64,000 nt of DNA, taken from Prauserella cavernicola (lineage in GTDB: Bacteria > Actinomycetota > Actinomycetes > Mycobacteriales > Pseudonocardiaceae). Made by a program: the position numbers and the translations under genes. How positions within the stretch are numbered: position 1 is the stretch's first letter; each line of letters begins with the position of its first letter. The stretch lies in the NCBI RefSeq assembly GCF_016595675.1, contig NZ_JAENJH010000002.1, positions 62,001 through 126,000 of the forward strand. The letters run 5' to 3'. Positions 50,676 to 59,010 of this stretch are shown here, in pieces. The notes under the pieces are model-generated. The model saw only the letters and a list, made by a program, of their open reading frames with translations. It was not told the DNA's origin and made no database searches.

Positions 50676-51877
50676 ATCCCATGGGGGTCGAGCACGAACT
50701 TCTTGGCCGCACCGTGGTCGAAGTCCTGGTAGCCCTGCGGGGCGTCGGACAACGGGATCACCGTGGCGTTGACGGCCTTCGCGATCTGTGCCTTGTCGCT
50801 GAGGATCATGTTCATCAGCAACCGGTTGTACTGCTTCACCGGGCACTGACCCGTGGTGAACCGGTGGGACTTCGCCCAGCCGAGGCCGATGCGCACCCCG
50901 AGCTGACCGATCTGGGCGTTCTCGTCGACGCCGCCGGGGTCACCGGTCACGTACAGACCGGGGATACCGAGCGCGGCGCCTGCCCTGGAGATGGTCATGA
51001 CGTCGTTGAGCACCGTGGCCGGTTGCTCGCCGGCGCCCTGGCCGTGTCCGCGGGCCTCGAATCCGACCGCGTCCACTGCGGCGTCGACCTCGGGCTCGCC
51101 GACGATCTGCTCGATCATCTCGGACAGCTCGCCCGACTGGCGCAGGTCGACGGTCTCGCAGCCGAAGCTGCGGGCCTGCTGCAACCGCTCGGGGATCATG
51201 TCGCCGACGATCACCACGGACGCCCCGAGCACCTGCGCTGCGTGCGCGGCGGCGAGGCCGACCGGTCCGGCGCCCGCGACGTAGACGGTCGAACCCGTCG
51301 TCACGCCTGCGGTGTACGCGCCGTGGTATCCGGTCGGGAAGATGTCCGAGAGCATCGTCAGGTCGAGGATCTTCTCGAGCGCCCGGTCCCGGTCGGGGAA
51401 CGGCAGCAGGTTGAAGTCCGCGTACGGCACCATGACGTACTCGGCCTGGCCGCCGACCCAGCCGCCCATGTCGACGTAGCCGTAGGCCGCGCCTGGCCGG
51501 GCGGGGTTGACGTTGAGGCAGATTCCGGTCTTGCCCTCGTTGCACATGCGGCACCGGCCGCACGCGATGTTGAAGGGCACCGAACAGATGTCGCCGGTCT
51601 TGACGAACAGCACGTCGTCGCCGGCTTCGACCACCTCCCCGGTGATCTCGTGCCCGAGGGTCTGGCCGACGGGCGCGGTCGTGCGGCCGCGCACCATGTG
51701 CTGGTCGCTGCCGCAGATGTTGGTGGTGACGATCTTCAGAATCGCCGCGTGCGGAGCCCTCTTCTTCAGACCCAGTCCATCGACGACGTCAGTGGGAAGT
51801 TCGAGCTTCGGGTAGTCGATCGACTCGACGGAAACTCGACCCGGTCCTTGGTACACGACAACATGGTTTCCCGGCAT
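50663..51877 (-). CDS. Zinc-dependent dehydrogenase, glutathione-independent formaldehyde dehydrogenase type
   Basis: 404 aa from the ATG at 51877, with AAAGGGG upstream. Medium-chain dehydrogenase of the formaldehyde-dismutase/FdhA subgroup. Catalytic zinc ligands Cys55 (TTNICGSDQH) and His76 (GHEITGEVVE). Structural zinc lobe Cys106, Cys109, Cys112 and Cys120. Rossmann motif AGAGPVGLAAAHAA. The long C-terminal half with VDAVGFEARGHG is typical of the subgroup, which oxidises formaldehyde or other small aldehydes with tightly bound NAD. It is the last gene of the leftward arm of the GntR locus, 96 nt after the lyase gene. The substrate here may be an aldehyde released by that pathway. Confidence 0.88.
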   Translation of the reverse strand: MPGNHVVVYQGPGRVSVESIDYPKLELPTDVVDGLGLKKRAPHAAILKIVTTNICGSDQHMVRGRTTAPVGQTLGHEITGEVVEAGDDVLFVKTGDICSVPFNIACGRCRMCNEGKTGICLNVNPARPGAAYGYVDMGGWVGGQAEYVMVPYADFNLLPFPDRDRALEKILDLTMLSDIFPTGYHGAYTAGVTTGSTVYVAGAGPVGLAAAHAAQVLGASVVIVGDMIPERLQQARSFGCETVDLRQSGELSEMIEQIVGEPEVDAAVDAVGFEARGHGQGAGEQPATVLNDVMTISRAGAALGIPGLYVTGDPGGVDENAQIGQLGVRIGLGWAKSHRFTTGQCPVKQYNRLLMNMILSDKAQIAKAVNATVIPLSDAPQGYQDFDHGAAKKFVLDPHGMVPA

Positions 51878-51973
51878 GTCCAAACCCCTTTGTCTGATCG
51901 CCGGTTCAGTTCATGGGCGTTCTGCGAACGTAGCCCTTACGTCGTGGTATTTCCAGCGATCCGACGAGGCCAC

Positions 51974-52867
51974 TCATTCACCGGAGAAGCGCTGTTCAAG
52001 GTCCTGGATTTCGGGAAGTCCCACGAGATCGGTGAACTCCGAGAACGACGGGAGGCCGGGCAGTGCCGATTCCGGGGTGCCCTCCGCGCGCAGCACACCG
52101 AGCAGCGTTCGGATTCCCGCGGTGGCGGCGAGCAGTGTGCCGATGGGAAAGAGCACGAGCGAGAATCCGATTTCTCCGATACGCCGCAACGACATCGCGG
52201 GTGTTCGGCCCCCTTCCGCCCAGTTGAACACCAGCGGCGCGACGTCGCGCAGTTCCGTGGCGACGCGTTCGATGTCGGCCTCGCTCGTGGGCGCCTCGAC
52301 GAACAGCGCGTCGGCGCCCGCGTCGGCGTAGGCCCTGGCGCGGTCGATGGCGTCGTCGAGGCCGTGCACCGCGGCGGCATCGGTTCGGGCGATCAGCAGG
52401 AAGTCCGGGTCCTGCCTGGCGGCGACGGCGGCGCGGAGCTTGCCCACCATCTCCTCGCGCGGGATCACGTCCTTGCCGCTGAGGTGCCCGCATTTCTTCG
52501 GCGACACCTGGTCCTCCAGGTGGATGGCCGCGACACCGGCCTGCTCGTAGGCGCGGACGGTGCGCAGCACGTTGAGCGCGTTGCCGTAGCCGGTGTCGGC
52601 GTCGGCGAGCACGGGCACGTCGACGGCGCCGCGGATGCGCGTGGCGTTGTCGATCATCTCGGCGCCGGAGAGCAGTCCGACGTCGGGTCTGCCGATGAGC
52701 GAGGCCGTGGTGCCGAATCCGGTCATGTACACGACGTCGAAGCCCGCCTGCTCGACGAGCCTCGCCGAGAGCGCGTCGTAGGCGCCGGGCGCCACGAGCG
52801 GCCTCCCGGCGGTCAGCAGTTCCCGCAGCCTGGCCCTCGGTGCGGCGGAACCGAGCAGGTCTCCCAT
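51974..52867 (-). CDS. PEP mutase / isocitrate lyase family C-C lyase
   Basis: 297 aa, similar in length to PrpB (2-methylisocitrate lyase). TIM-barrel features: metal-binding ADADTGYGN (Asp91), EDQVSPKKCGH with the KKCGH active-site loop (124-128), ARTDA and VEAPTS. Family members cleave 2-methylisocitrate, 2,3-dimethylmalate, oxaloacetate or related hydroxy acids; the KKCGH loop argues for a lyase rather than a phosphonate mutase. No citrate/methylcitrate synthase gene is nearby, so a standard methylcitrate cycle is not shown. It stands between the MFS and dehydrogenase genes in the leftward arm. Confidence 0.85.
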   Translation of the reverse strand: MGDLLGSAAPRARLRELLTAGRPLVAPGAYDALSARLVEQAGFDVVYMTGFGTTASLIGRPDVGLLSGAEMIDNATRIRGAVDVPVLADADTGYGNALNVLRTVRAYEQAGVAAIHLEDQVSPKKCGHLSGKDVIPREEMVGKLRAAVAARQDPDFLLIARTDAAAVHGLDDAIDRARAYADAGADALFVEAPTSEADIERVATELRDVAPLVFNWAEGGRTPAMSLRRIGEIGFSLVLFPIGTLLAATAGIRTLLGVLRAEGTPESALPGLPSFSEFTDLVGLPEIQDLEQRFSGE

Positions 52868-52952
52868 GACGAACCTCCTTGACGCGGGACAAGGTCCGGC
52901 GAGCGAGCCGGCGGCGAATCCGATTGAAACACCGACCAGCGAGCCTCGCCGA

Positions 52953-54128
52953 TCATCGTTCGCGCTGCCCGCGCACCGCCCGCCAGGTGAACCCGCTCGA
53001 CGCCCACAGCAGCGCGCCCGTGACCACGAAGACCGACCCGACCCCGGTCACACCGGCGATGGCCCCCGCGCCGAGCGGAACGAGCACCTGGCCGAGCCGG
53101 TTTCCGGTGAGCCGCAACGACAACGCCGATGCGCGGCTGCGCTGCGACACCAGCGTCACCACCCACGTCATCGTCAACGGCTGCCCGATTCCCCAGAAGA
53201 AGCCGACGATCACCAGCAGCACGGCCATCAGAACCGGTTGGTGCGCAAGGGGAAGCAACGCCATCGGCAGCGCGGAGCACAGCGTGGCCGACAGCAGCAG
53301 CCAGCGTCGTGACACCACCCGCAGCAGCGTGGGCAGGAAGGCGCGCGACACCACCGAGGAGCCGGTGCGGATCATGAGCAGCACGGTCACCAGCAGCACG
53401 CTGAAGCCGTACTCCTCGCCGAGCACCGGCAGAAATGCCGACAGCACGTCGATCGACGTCAGCACGACGAGACTGCTGAACACGGCGGGTCGCATGCCGG
53501 GGATGCCGAGCATCGTCCCCACGGACTGCGCCGTGCCCTCACTGGCGGCGCCGCCCGTCGTCGCGCCCACCGCGGGCATCAGGAACGCCGAGGGCAGGGC
53601 GAGTGCGACCAGTGCGGCGAGCGCGAGCACCGCCGCGGTCGTGGAGACGCCCTCGCCACTGGTGCTGCTGGCCGAGGAGACGATCCCGGCGACGGGAAGC
53701 CCCGCCGTCTGTCCGATCGAGACGGCCAGGGTCCAGCCCGCGAACTTGCGGTCGAGCTCCTCGGGTTTCGACAGCATCGGCACGAACCCCTGCGAGGCCA
53801 CCACCACGAGGATCTGGCCGAAGCCGAACAGCGCGTTGCCCACGCCGAGCCACACGAGGTCCCCGCTGAGCGCGATGACGAGCAGCGCGCCCACGGTGAG
53901 CAGCACGCCGGAGCGCAGCATCCCCGCCGGGTGGCCGTTGTCGACGGCCCTGCCGACGTGCACCGCCACCACGAGTGGCAGCAGCGAGAACAGCGCCGTG
54001 ATGATCCCGAGCGCCACGCCGTCGCCGCCGAGGCCGAGCGCCCGGTACGACACGAGCATCCTGGCCGCGTTGAAGGCGGCCTGGGTCAGCGCCGTGACGA
54101 CCCACAGGTGCGAGTACCAGTGCTTCAT
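52953..54128 (-). CDS. MFS transporter
   Basis: 391 aa from the ATG at 54128 (GAGG upstream); the reading frame extends to 54254 but lacks coding character there. About 11-12 predicted membrane helices. The loop 2-3 region shows the MFS pattern loosely (HVGRAVDNGHPAGMLRSG), and the repeat appears again in the second half (FLPTLLRVVSRRWLLLS). Likely an importer or exporter of the compound handled by the locus. It lies 76 nt after gntR and 85 nt before the lyase gene, so probably in one transcript. Confidence 0.85.
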   Translation of the reverse strand: MKHWYSHLWVVTALTQAAFNAARMLVSYRALGLGGDGVALGIITALFSLLPLVVAVHVGRAVDNGHPAGMLRSGVLLTVGALLVIALSGDLVWLGVGNALFGFGQILVVVASQGFVPMLSKPEELDRKFAGWTLAVSIGQTAGLPVAGIVSSASSTSGEGVSTTAAVLALAALVALALPSAFLMPAVGATTGGAASEGTAQSVGTMLGIPGMRPAVFSSLVVLTSIDVLSAFLPVLGEEYGFSVLLVTVLLMIRTGSSVVSRAFLPTLLRVVSRRWLLLSATLCSALPMALLPLAHQPVLMAVLLVIVGFFWGIGQPLTMTWVVTLVSQRSRASALSLRLTGNRLGQVLVPLGAGAIAGVTGVGSVFVVTGALLWASSGFTWRAVRGQRER

Positions 54129-54204
54129 GCGTGCCTCTGCCGGACGCGGCCGTCCGGGCGCGGCGAGCCGCCCGCGGACGACCGCGACGACCCGCGGCGC
54201 CGGG

Positions 54205-54897
54205 TCAGGAGTCCATCTCGGTCTGGTGCCCCTCGGCGCGCGCCGTCGGGTCACCGGCCCTGATCCGCGATGCGCGCAGGATGTGCTCGGACATCAACGC
54301 GGCGGCCCGCCTGGCGTCGCCCTCCCGGACGGCCTCCATGATCGCCTCGTGGTCGTCGGTGAGCTCGTCGGAGTGCTCGCCGGTCCAGATCGTGCTGTTG
54401 GGCGTGAACCGGGTCCACAGCAGTTCGAGGTACTCCACCACCAGCGGTGAGCTCTGGGCGTAGATCGTGAAGTGGAGTTCGCGGTTGAGCTGCGAGAGCT
54501 TCGCGGAGGTCGCGCCCTCGGCCCGCAGCCGGTTGAGCTCGGCGTGCTTGGCCTCGATGAGACGCAGTCCGGCGGGCGTCATCCGCTCGACGGCCATCTC
54601 CGTCGCGGTGCCCTCGGCGCTCGCGCGCATCCGGTAGAGGTCGACGGCGGCCTCGGGGGCCATCTCGCGCACCGACGCGCCGCGGTGCGGCTGGTAGGTG
54701 ATGGCGCCGTCGGCCTCCAGCACGCGCAGCGCCTCGCGCACCGGCGTCGGGCTGACGCCGTAGCGCTTGGCGAGCACCGTCTGCTTGATCAGCTCGCCAG
54801 GTTGGATCAGACCACTGGCCAGGTCGTCCTTCAGTCTCTCGACCACATAGGCCACGCGGCTCTGCGGTGGCCGCATCGGCTCGACCTCCGACGTCAT
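54205..54897 (-). CDS. GntR-family regulator, FadR/FCD subgroup
   Basis: 230 aa. N-terminal winged helix-turn-helix (about 15-80: VVERLKDDLASGLIQPGELI, YGVSPTPVREALRVLEADGA, the wing ITYQPHRGASV) and a C-terminal FCD ligand-binding domain (about 85-215) with the metal-binding His set (NRELHFTIY, DDHEAIMEAV, MSEHILRA). FCD regulators usually sense carboxylic acids and repress the neighbouring catabolic genes. It faces the MmgE/PrpD operon across a 158-nt region containing repeated TATAGAC sites, and is the first gene of the leftward arm. Confidence 0.93.
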   Translation of the reverse strand: MTSEVEPMRPPQSRVAYVVERLKDDLASGLIQPGELIKQTVLAKRYGVSPTPVREALRVLEADGAITYQPHRGASVREMAPEAAVDLYRMRASAEGTATEMAVERMTPAGLRLIEAKHAELNRLRAEGATSAKLSQLNRELHFTIYAQSSPLVVEYLELLWTRFTPNSTIWTGEHSDELTDDHEAIMEAVREGDARRAAALMSEHILRASRIRAGDPTARAEGHQTEMDS

Positions 54898-55055
54898 GGG
54901 GACCCTCTCCTCCAGCGACCGCCACGCCAGGAACTCGACACAGTATGTCGTGAAGTCACGCCGGAGCGGCTCGGGACCAACACTCTGCGCACCATCCTCG
55001 CTGCTCGATTGGTTATAGACAACACTCTATAGACTATGTACCTTCCCGGTAGTCG
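54898..55055. other. Divergent promoter region of the GntR locus
   Basis: 158 nt between gntR and the rightward operon, clearly more AT-rich near 55008-55042 than the surroundings. It holds the operator candidate described separately and a second AACACTC copy (54980-54986) like that at 55021-55027. Confidence 0.6.
55009..55036. promoter_or_regulatory. Operator/promoter candidate for the GntR locus
   Basis: Contains TATAGA-CAACAC-TCTATA (55014-55031), a 6-6-6 inverted repeat, and TATAGAC repeated directly at 55014-55020 and 55028-55034. A plus-strand promoter TTGGTT (55009) - 16 nt - TAGACT (55031) would be covered by it. On the minus strand TATAAC (55012-55017) is a possible -10 for gntR. 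The arrangement fits autoregulation and repression of both arms by the GntR protein. Confidence 0.6.
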
Positions 55056-56432
55056 ATGAGTGAGACGCAACTCTCGAATCCCTGGAGCACCATGGAAACC
55101 ACGACGAAGTGGCCCGCCGAACTGGCGGGCATGAGCTGGTCAGGACTCTCCCCCACCGAACGGCGAGCAGGCACGATCCTGCTCCGCGACACCCTCGGCA
55201 TCGCCTCGGCCGGCACCCGCGCGACCGGGCTGGAACCCACGTTGGACGCCCTGCGCGCGCTGGGTTCCGGTGACGTCGCGGTGCCCTGGACGGACCTGCG
55301 ACTGCCACCCGCGCAGGCCGGGCTCGCCCTCTCCGCGCTCGTGCACGCGTGGGACTTCGACGACACCCACGACGACGCCGTGGTGCACACCATGGCCGTC
55401 GCACTGCCCGCCGCGCTGGCGGCAGGGACTCACGCGGGGCGCAGCGGCGCCGACATCCTGGACGGCGTCGTGGTGGGCGTGCAGGTGCTGAGCAGGCTCT
55501 CACTCGCGCTCGGTGCACGGCACGGCATGGTGCGCACGGCGGGGCTCGGCTCCGTCGCCGCCGCCGCGGCCGCCGCCCGCACGCTGGGCCTCGGGCTCGA
55601 GGGCATCGGCAACGCGATGGCACTCGCGCTGCCCGCCGCCGGTTCTCCGCACAGCAGGCAGGTCGTGGAGGACAGCGCCGTCAACAAGCGGCTGCAGCCG
55701 GGACTCGCCGTGCAGGCAGGGCTCACCGCCGCGGCCTTCGCTCGGGCGGGCGTTGAAGGGCCCGCGGGCTGGGCCGACGGGACCTACGGACTGCTCGCAG
55801 GAGTCGACGACGCCGCGAGCACGCTGTTCGCCCCCGGCTGGGAGGGCGCCGAGCTGTCCCTCAAGCCCTACCCCGCGTGCCGCTACACCCACGCCGCGAT
55901 CACGGCCGCCGCCGAGGCGAGCACCGGTATCGCGAGCGAACGGATCTCCTCGGTCGACGTGCACGTGCCCGACGGCGCGGCCTACCTGCTGGTGTCGCGC
56001 CCGTTCGAGCGCAGGGGCAGGCCCGTGATCGACGCGCAGTTCTCCATCCCGTGGCTCGTCGCCGCGCAGCTGGTGACCGGCGCCGTCGACCTCACCACCA
56101 TCGCCGGGCCGACGCTGCTCGACGCCCACGTGGAGGCCTTCGCCGCCCGCGTCACGGTGCACCAGGACGCCGAGGGCACCGCCACGATGGCCCCGGCCAC
56201 GGTGGTGCTGCGCACCGACGACGGCCAGCGCCACGAGGCCACCTCGCCGATGACCGGCTCCCCCGAACATCCCCTCACCGAGGCCCAGCTCGCGGCCAAG
56301 ACCGCCGCGTGCGCCCAGGTCGGCGGGCACGAGCCCGGCGCCACCGTGGCCGACATCGCCGCGCTCGCCGAGCGCTTCGCCGACCTCTCCCCCGCCGAGG
56401 TCGGCCCCGCGCTCGCCGCACTCGGCTCCTGA
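55056..56432 (+). CDS. MmgE/PrpD-family protein, copy 1
   Basis: 458 aa; MSETQLSNPW from the ATG at 55056, or METTTKWPAE from 55092, where TGGAG lies closer. Member of the MmgE/PrpD fold (2-methylcitrate dehydratase, cis-aconitate decarboxylase, iminodisuccinate epimerase). Family marks: LVHAWDFDDTHDDAVVH near residue 95, KRLQPGLAVQAGLTAA, and the PYPACRYTH segment with the conserved Tyr/His region. It likely dehydrates or isomerises a di- or tricarboxylate. First gene of the rightward operon, under the GntR operator. A second, divergent copy follows two genes later. Confidence 0.88.
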   Translation: MSETQLSNPWSTMETTTKWPAELAGMSWSGLSPTERRAGTILLRDTLGIASAGTRATGLEPTLDALRALGSGDVAVPWTDLRLPPAQAGLALSALVHAWDFDDTHDDAVVHTMAVALPAALAAGTHAGRSGADILDGVVVGVQVLSRLSLALGARHGMVRTAGLGSVAAAAAAARTLGLGLEGIGNAMALALPAAGSPHSRQVVEDSAVNKRLQPGLAVQAGLTAAAFARAGVEGPAGWADGTYGLLAGVDDAASTLFAPGWEGAELSLKPYPACRYTHAAITAAAEASTGIASERISSVDVHVPDGAAYLLVSRPFERRGRPVIDAQFSIPWLVAAQLVTGAVDLTTIAGPTLLDAHVEAFAARVTVHQDAEGTATMAPATVVLRTDDGQRHEATSPMTGSPEHPLTEAQLAAKTAACAQVGGHEPGATVADIAALAERFADLSPAEVGPALAALGS

Positions 56433-56475
56433 TTTCCCTCCGCGCTGTCGCGCTCCGAAAAGAGAAGTGGAGACC

Positions 56476-57627
56476 ATGGACTTCCAGCTGACCGACGAAC
56501 AGGTTGCTCTCGTCGACTCCGTCACCAAGCTCGCCGAACGTGAGTTCGCCGCACAGGCGTTCCAGCGCGACGGCTTCGCGTGGGACAGCTTGAAGACGCT
56601 GGCCGCCAACGAGCTGACCGGCCTGACGTTGCCCGTCGAGCTGGGCGGTCAGGGCGCGGGCCTGCTCGACGCCGTGCTCGTGATGATGGCGCTGACCAAG
56701 GTGTGCCCGCACAGCGCGGATGCCTTCCAGGCCAGCAACTTCGGCGCCATCCGGCAGATCGCGCACTTCGGCTCGGAGCGCGTGCGGGACGAGGTGCTGG
56801 CGCCACTGCTGCGCGGTGAGGGCCTGGTCAGCGCGGGCATGAGCGAGCCGGAGGCCGGCACCGCGCTCACCGACCTGACCACGCGCGCCGAGTACGACGG
56901 CGACGACGTGGTGCTCAACGGCCAGAAGTGCTGGAACTCCCACGGCCCCGACATCACGCATTCGGTGGTGTGGTGCCGGTTCGGTCCGCGCAGCCGCGAC
57001 ATCGGCGCCGTCGTGGTGCCCGTGGACGCGCCTGGTTTCTCGCGCGGCAAGTCCGAGACCTACATGTCGGGCGAGAAGCACTGCCAGCTCTACTTCGACG
57101 GCGCGCGGGTGCCGAAGGAGTACGTGCTCGCCGACTCGGGTGCGATCAAGAAGATGCTGTCGGTCTTCGGGGTCGAGCGCATGGGTAACGCCTCGCGCTC
57201 GCTCGCGCTGGCCGAGTCGGCCTACGAGCGCGCCGTCGAACACGCCAAGACGCGCAAGGCGTTCGGCCGCACGATCTCGGAGTTCCAGGGCCTGCAGTGG
57301 AAGTTCGCCGACATGCGGGTGCAGCTCGACGCCGCGAAGCTGCTGCTGATGCGCGCGGTCTCGGGCGCGGAGACGGGCACGCCCGACCCCACCGAGGCGG
57401 CCATCGCCAAGCTGCACTGCAACGAGACGGCGTTCAAGGTCGCCAACGACGCGCTGCAGATGTTCGGCGCCAGCGGCTACTCCACCGAGTTCCCATTGGA
57501 GTACATCGTGCGCCGCACGCGCGGCTGGATGATCGCGGGCGGCTCGGTCGAGGTGCTGCGCAACACGATCTCGCAGGACGTGCTCGGCCAGCGCTTCAGC
57601 CAGCGTCCCGTGGAGGCCGCCAAGTGA
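56476..57627 (+). CDS. Acyl-CoA dehydrogenase
   Basis: 383 aa, FAD-dependent, full ACAD fold. FAD-binding SEPEAGTALTDL region, KCWNSHGPD, GRTISEFQGLQWKFADM and the C-terminal FGASGYSTEFPLEYIVRRTRG (parts). At the position of the classical catalytic Glu (YEGT in medium-chain enzymes) the sequence reads IAGGS. The base may instead be Glu234 in GVERMGNAS, the isovaleryl-CoA dehydrogenase-type position. It probably introduces a double bond alpha-beta to a CoA ester made by the ligase two genes downstream. It starts 43 nt after MmgE/PrpD copy 1. Confidence 0.9.
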   Translation: MDFQLTDEQVALVDSVTKLAEREFAAQAFQRDGFAWDSLKTLAANELTGLTLPVELGGQGAGLLDAVLVMMALTKVCPHSADAFQASNFGAIRQIAHFGSERVRDEVLAPLLRGEGLVSAGMSEPEAGTALTDLTTRAEYDGDDVVLNGQKCWNSHGPDITHSVVWCRFGPRSRDIGAVVVPVDAPGFSRGKSETYMSGEKHCQLYFDGARVPKEYVLADSGAIKKMLSVFGVERMGNASRSLALAESAYERAVEHAKTRKAFGRTISEFQGLQWKFADMRVQLDAAKLLLMRAVSGAETGTPDPTEAAIAKLHCNETAFKVANDALQMFGASGYSTEFPLEYIVRRTRGWMIAGGSVEVLRNTISQDVLGQRFSQRPVEAAK

Positions 57628-58991
57628 GCGCGCGGGGACTGACCGCGCAGGTCGCGGACTGGGTGAGTGAGCAGGCCGACAAGCCGCTGGACCCCGGCGT
57701 CGAGCACCACGTCAAGCGCCTGATCCTGGACTACCTGGGCGGCGTGATCGCCAGCTCGACCACGCCGGTGTCGAAGGCCGTGGCCGCGCACGCCCGCGAG
57801 TCCTACGGCGGCGACGGCGCCACCGGTATCGGCGCGGGCAGGCTCTCCGCGCTGGGCGCGGCGCTGGTCAACGGCACCGCAGCGCACGGACTGGAGGTGG
57901 ACGACGGCTACACGCCGGGCAGCGTGCACCCGAGTTCGGTCGCGCTGCCCGCCGTGCTCGCCGCGGCGCAGCAGGCGGGCACCGACCCGGCCAGGACGCT
58001 CTCGGCGTCGGCCATCGCGCTGGAGCTCGTGTGCCGCCTCGCCGCCGCTGGCCACCCGGCCACGTGGCGCAACCACTTCCACAACACGCCGCTCACCGGG
58101 GTCGTCGCCTCGGCGGCGGGCGTGGCGGGGCTGCTCGGGCTCGACACCGAGCGGGTGCAGGACGCGCTGGGCATCGCGGGCTCGCACGCGGGCGGGCTGT
58201 TCGAGTTTCTCGGGCAGTCGGCCGAGGTCAAGCGGGTCCACCCGGGCAAGGCGGCGCGTGACGGCATCGCGAGCGCGCAGCTCGCCGCGGCCGGGGTGAC
58301 CGGGCCGCACACGGTGCTGGAGGGCACGCACGGCTACTTCGCCGCGTTCGCCCGCGACGAGTGGTCGCCGGAGACGGTCCGCGACGGACTCGGCTCGCGC
58401 TGGACTCTGCTGGACACCTACGTCAAGCCCTACCCGAGCTGCAGGCACCTGCACGGGCCGATCGACGCGGCGCTCGCGCTGCGCGAGCGGCACGGCCTCA
58501 CCATCGGCGACGTCGAATCGGCGCACGTGGGCACCTACACGGTCGCCACGCACCACTCGCACACCGAGGTCGGCGGCTTCCTCGACGCGCAGATGAGCAT
58601 CCCGTACGCCGTGGCCGCCGCGATCTCGCGCGGACACGTCGCGCTCGCGGAGTTCGGGGACGAGGCCCGCGCCGACGCCGAGATCACCCGGCTCACCCAG
58701 GCCGTCGCGGTCGAGGTGGACCAGGCCGCGCAGGACGTCTACCCGAAGGCCCGCCCGGCCACGCTCACGCTGACGCTGCGCGACGGCCGGACGCTGGCCG
58801 AGACCGTCGAGCAGCCGTACGGCGAGCCGTCCAACCCGATGAGCGACGAGTCGCTGGCCGCCAAGTTCCACGCGCTGGTGGACCCGGTGCTCGGCGAGCA
58901 GGCGGCCACCGAGCTCGTGCACGCCGTGTGGGCGCTGGAGGACCTCGGCTTCCTCGACCGTGCCGACCAGCTGCTGCGCCAGGCCCTCTGA
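57624..58991 (+). CDS. MmgE/PrpD-family protein, copy 2
   Basis: 455 aa from the GTG at 57624, which overlaps the dehydrogenase stop (GTGA) and has GGAGG 7 nt upstream. Same family as copy 1 but clearly diverged: here the N-terminal motif is TAAHGLEVDDGYTPGSVHP (Asp/His-rich, the typical active-site block), with FLGQSAEVKRVHPGKAARDG and VKPYPSCRHLHGP. This copy keeps the more canonical PrpD signatures than copy 1. The two copies may work as different steps or as a heteromer; both flank the dehydrogenase, which supports one pathway. Confidence 0.9.
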   Translation: MSARGLTAQVADWVSEQADKPLDPGVEHHVKRLILDYLGGVIASSTTPVSKAVAAHARESYGGDGATGIGAGRLSALGAALVNGTAAHGLEVDDGYTPGSVHPSSVALPAVLAAAQQAGTDPARTLSASAIALELVCRLAAAGHPATWRNHFHNTPLTGVVASAAGVAGLLGLDTERVQDALGIAGSHAGGLFEFLGQSAEVKRVHPGKAARDGIASAQLAAAGVTGPHTVLEGTHGYFAAFARDEWSPETVRDGLGSRWTLLDTYVKPYPSCRHLHGPIDAALALRERHGLTIGDVESAHVGTYTVATHHSHTEVGGFLDAQMSIPYAVAAAISRGHVALAEFGDEARADAEITRLTQAVAVEVDQAAQDVYPKARPATLTLTLRDGRTLAETVEQPYGEPSNPMSDESLAAKFHALVDPVLGEQAATELVHAVWALEDLGFLDRADQLLRQAL

Positions 58992-59010
58992 GAGGAACGG
59001 AAAACGAACG

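Noticed and set aside
51974-52867. Phosphonate biosynthesis (PEP mutase)
   Set aside because: The active-site loop KKCGH is lyase-type, and no phosphonopyruvate decarboxylase or other phosphonate gene is nearby.
54205-58991. Standard methylcitrate (propionate) operon
   Set aside because: PrpB-like and PrpD-like proteins are present, but there is no methylcitrate synthase. A CoA ligase of the ADP-forming type and an acyl-CoA dehydrogenase do not belong to that cycle.
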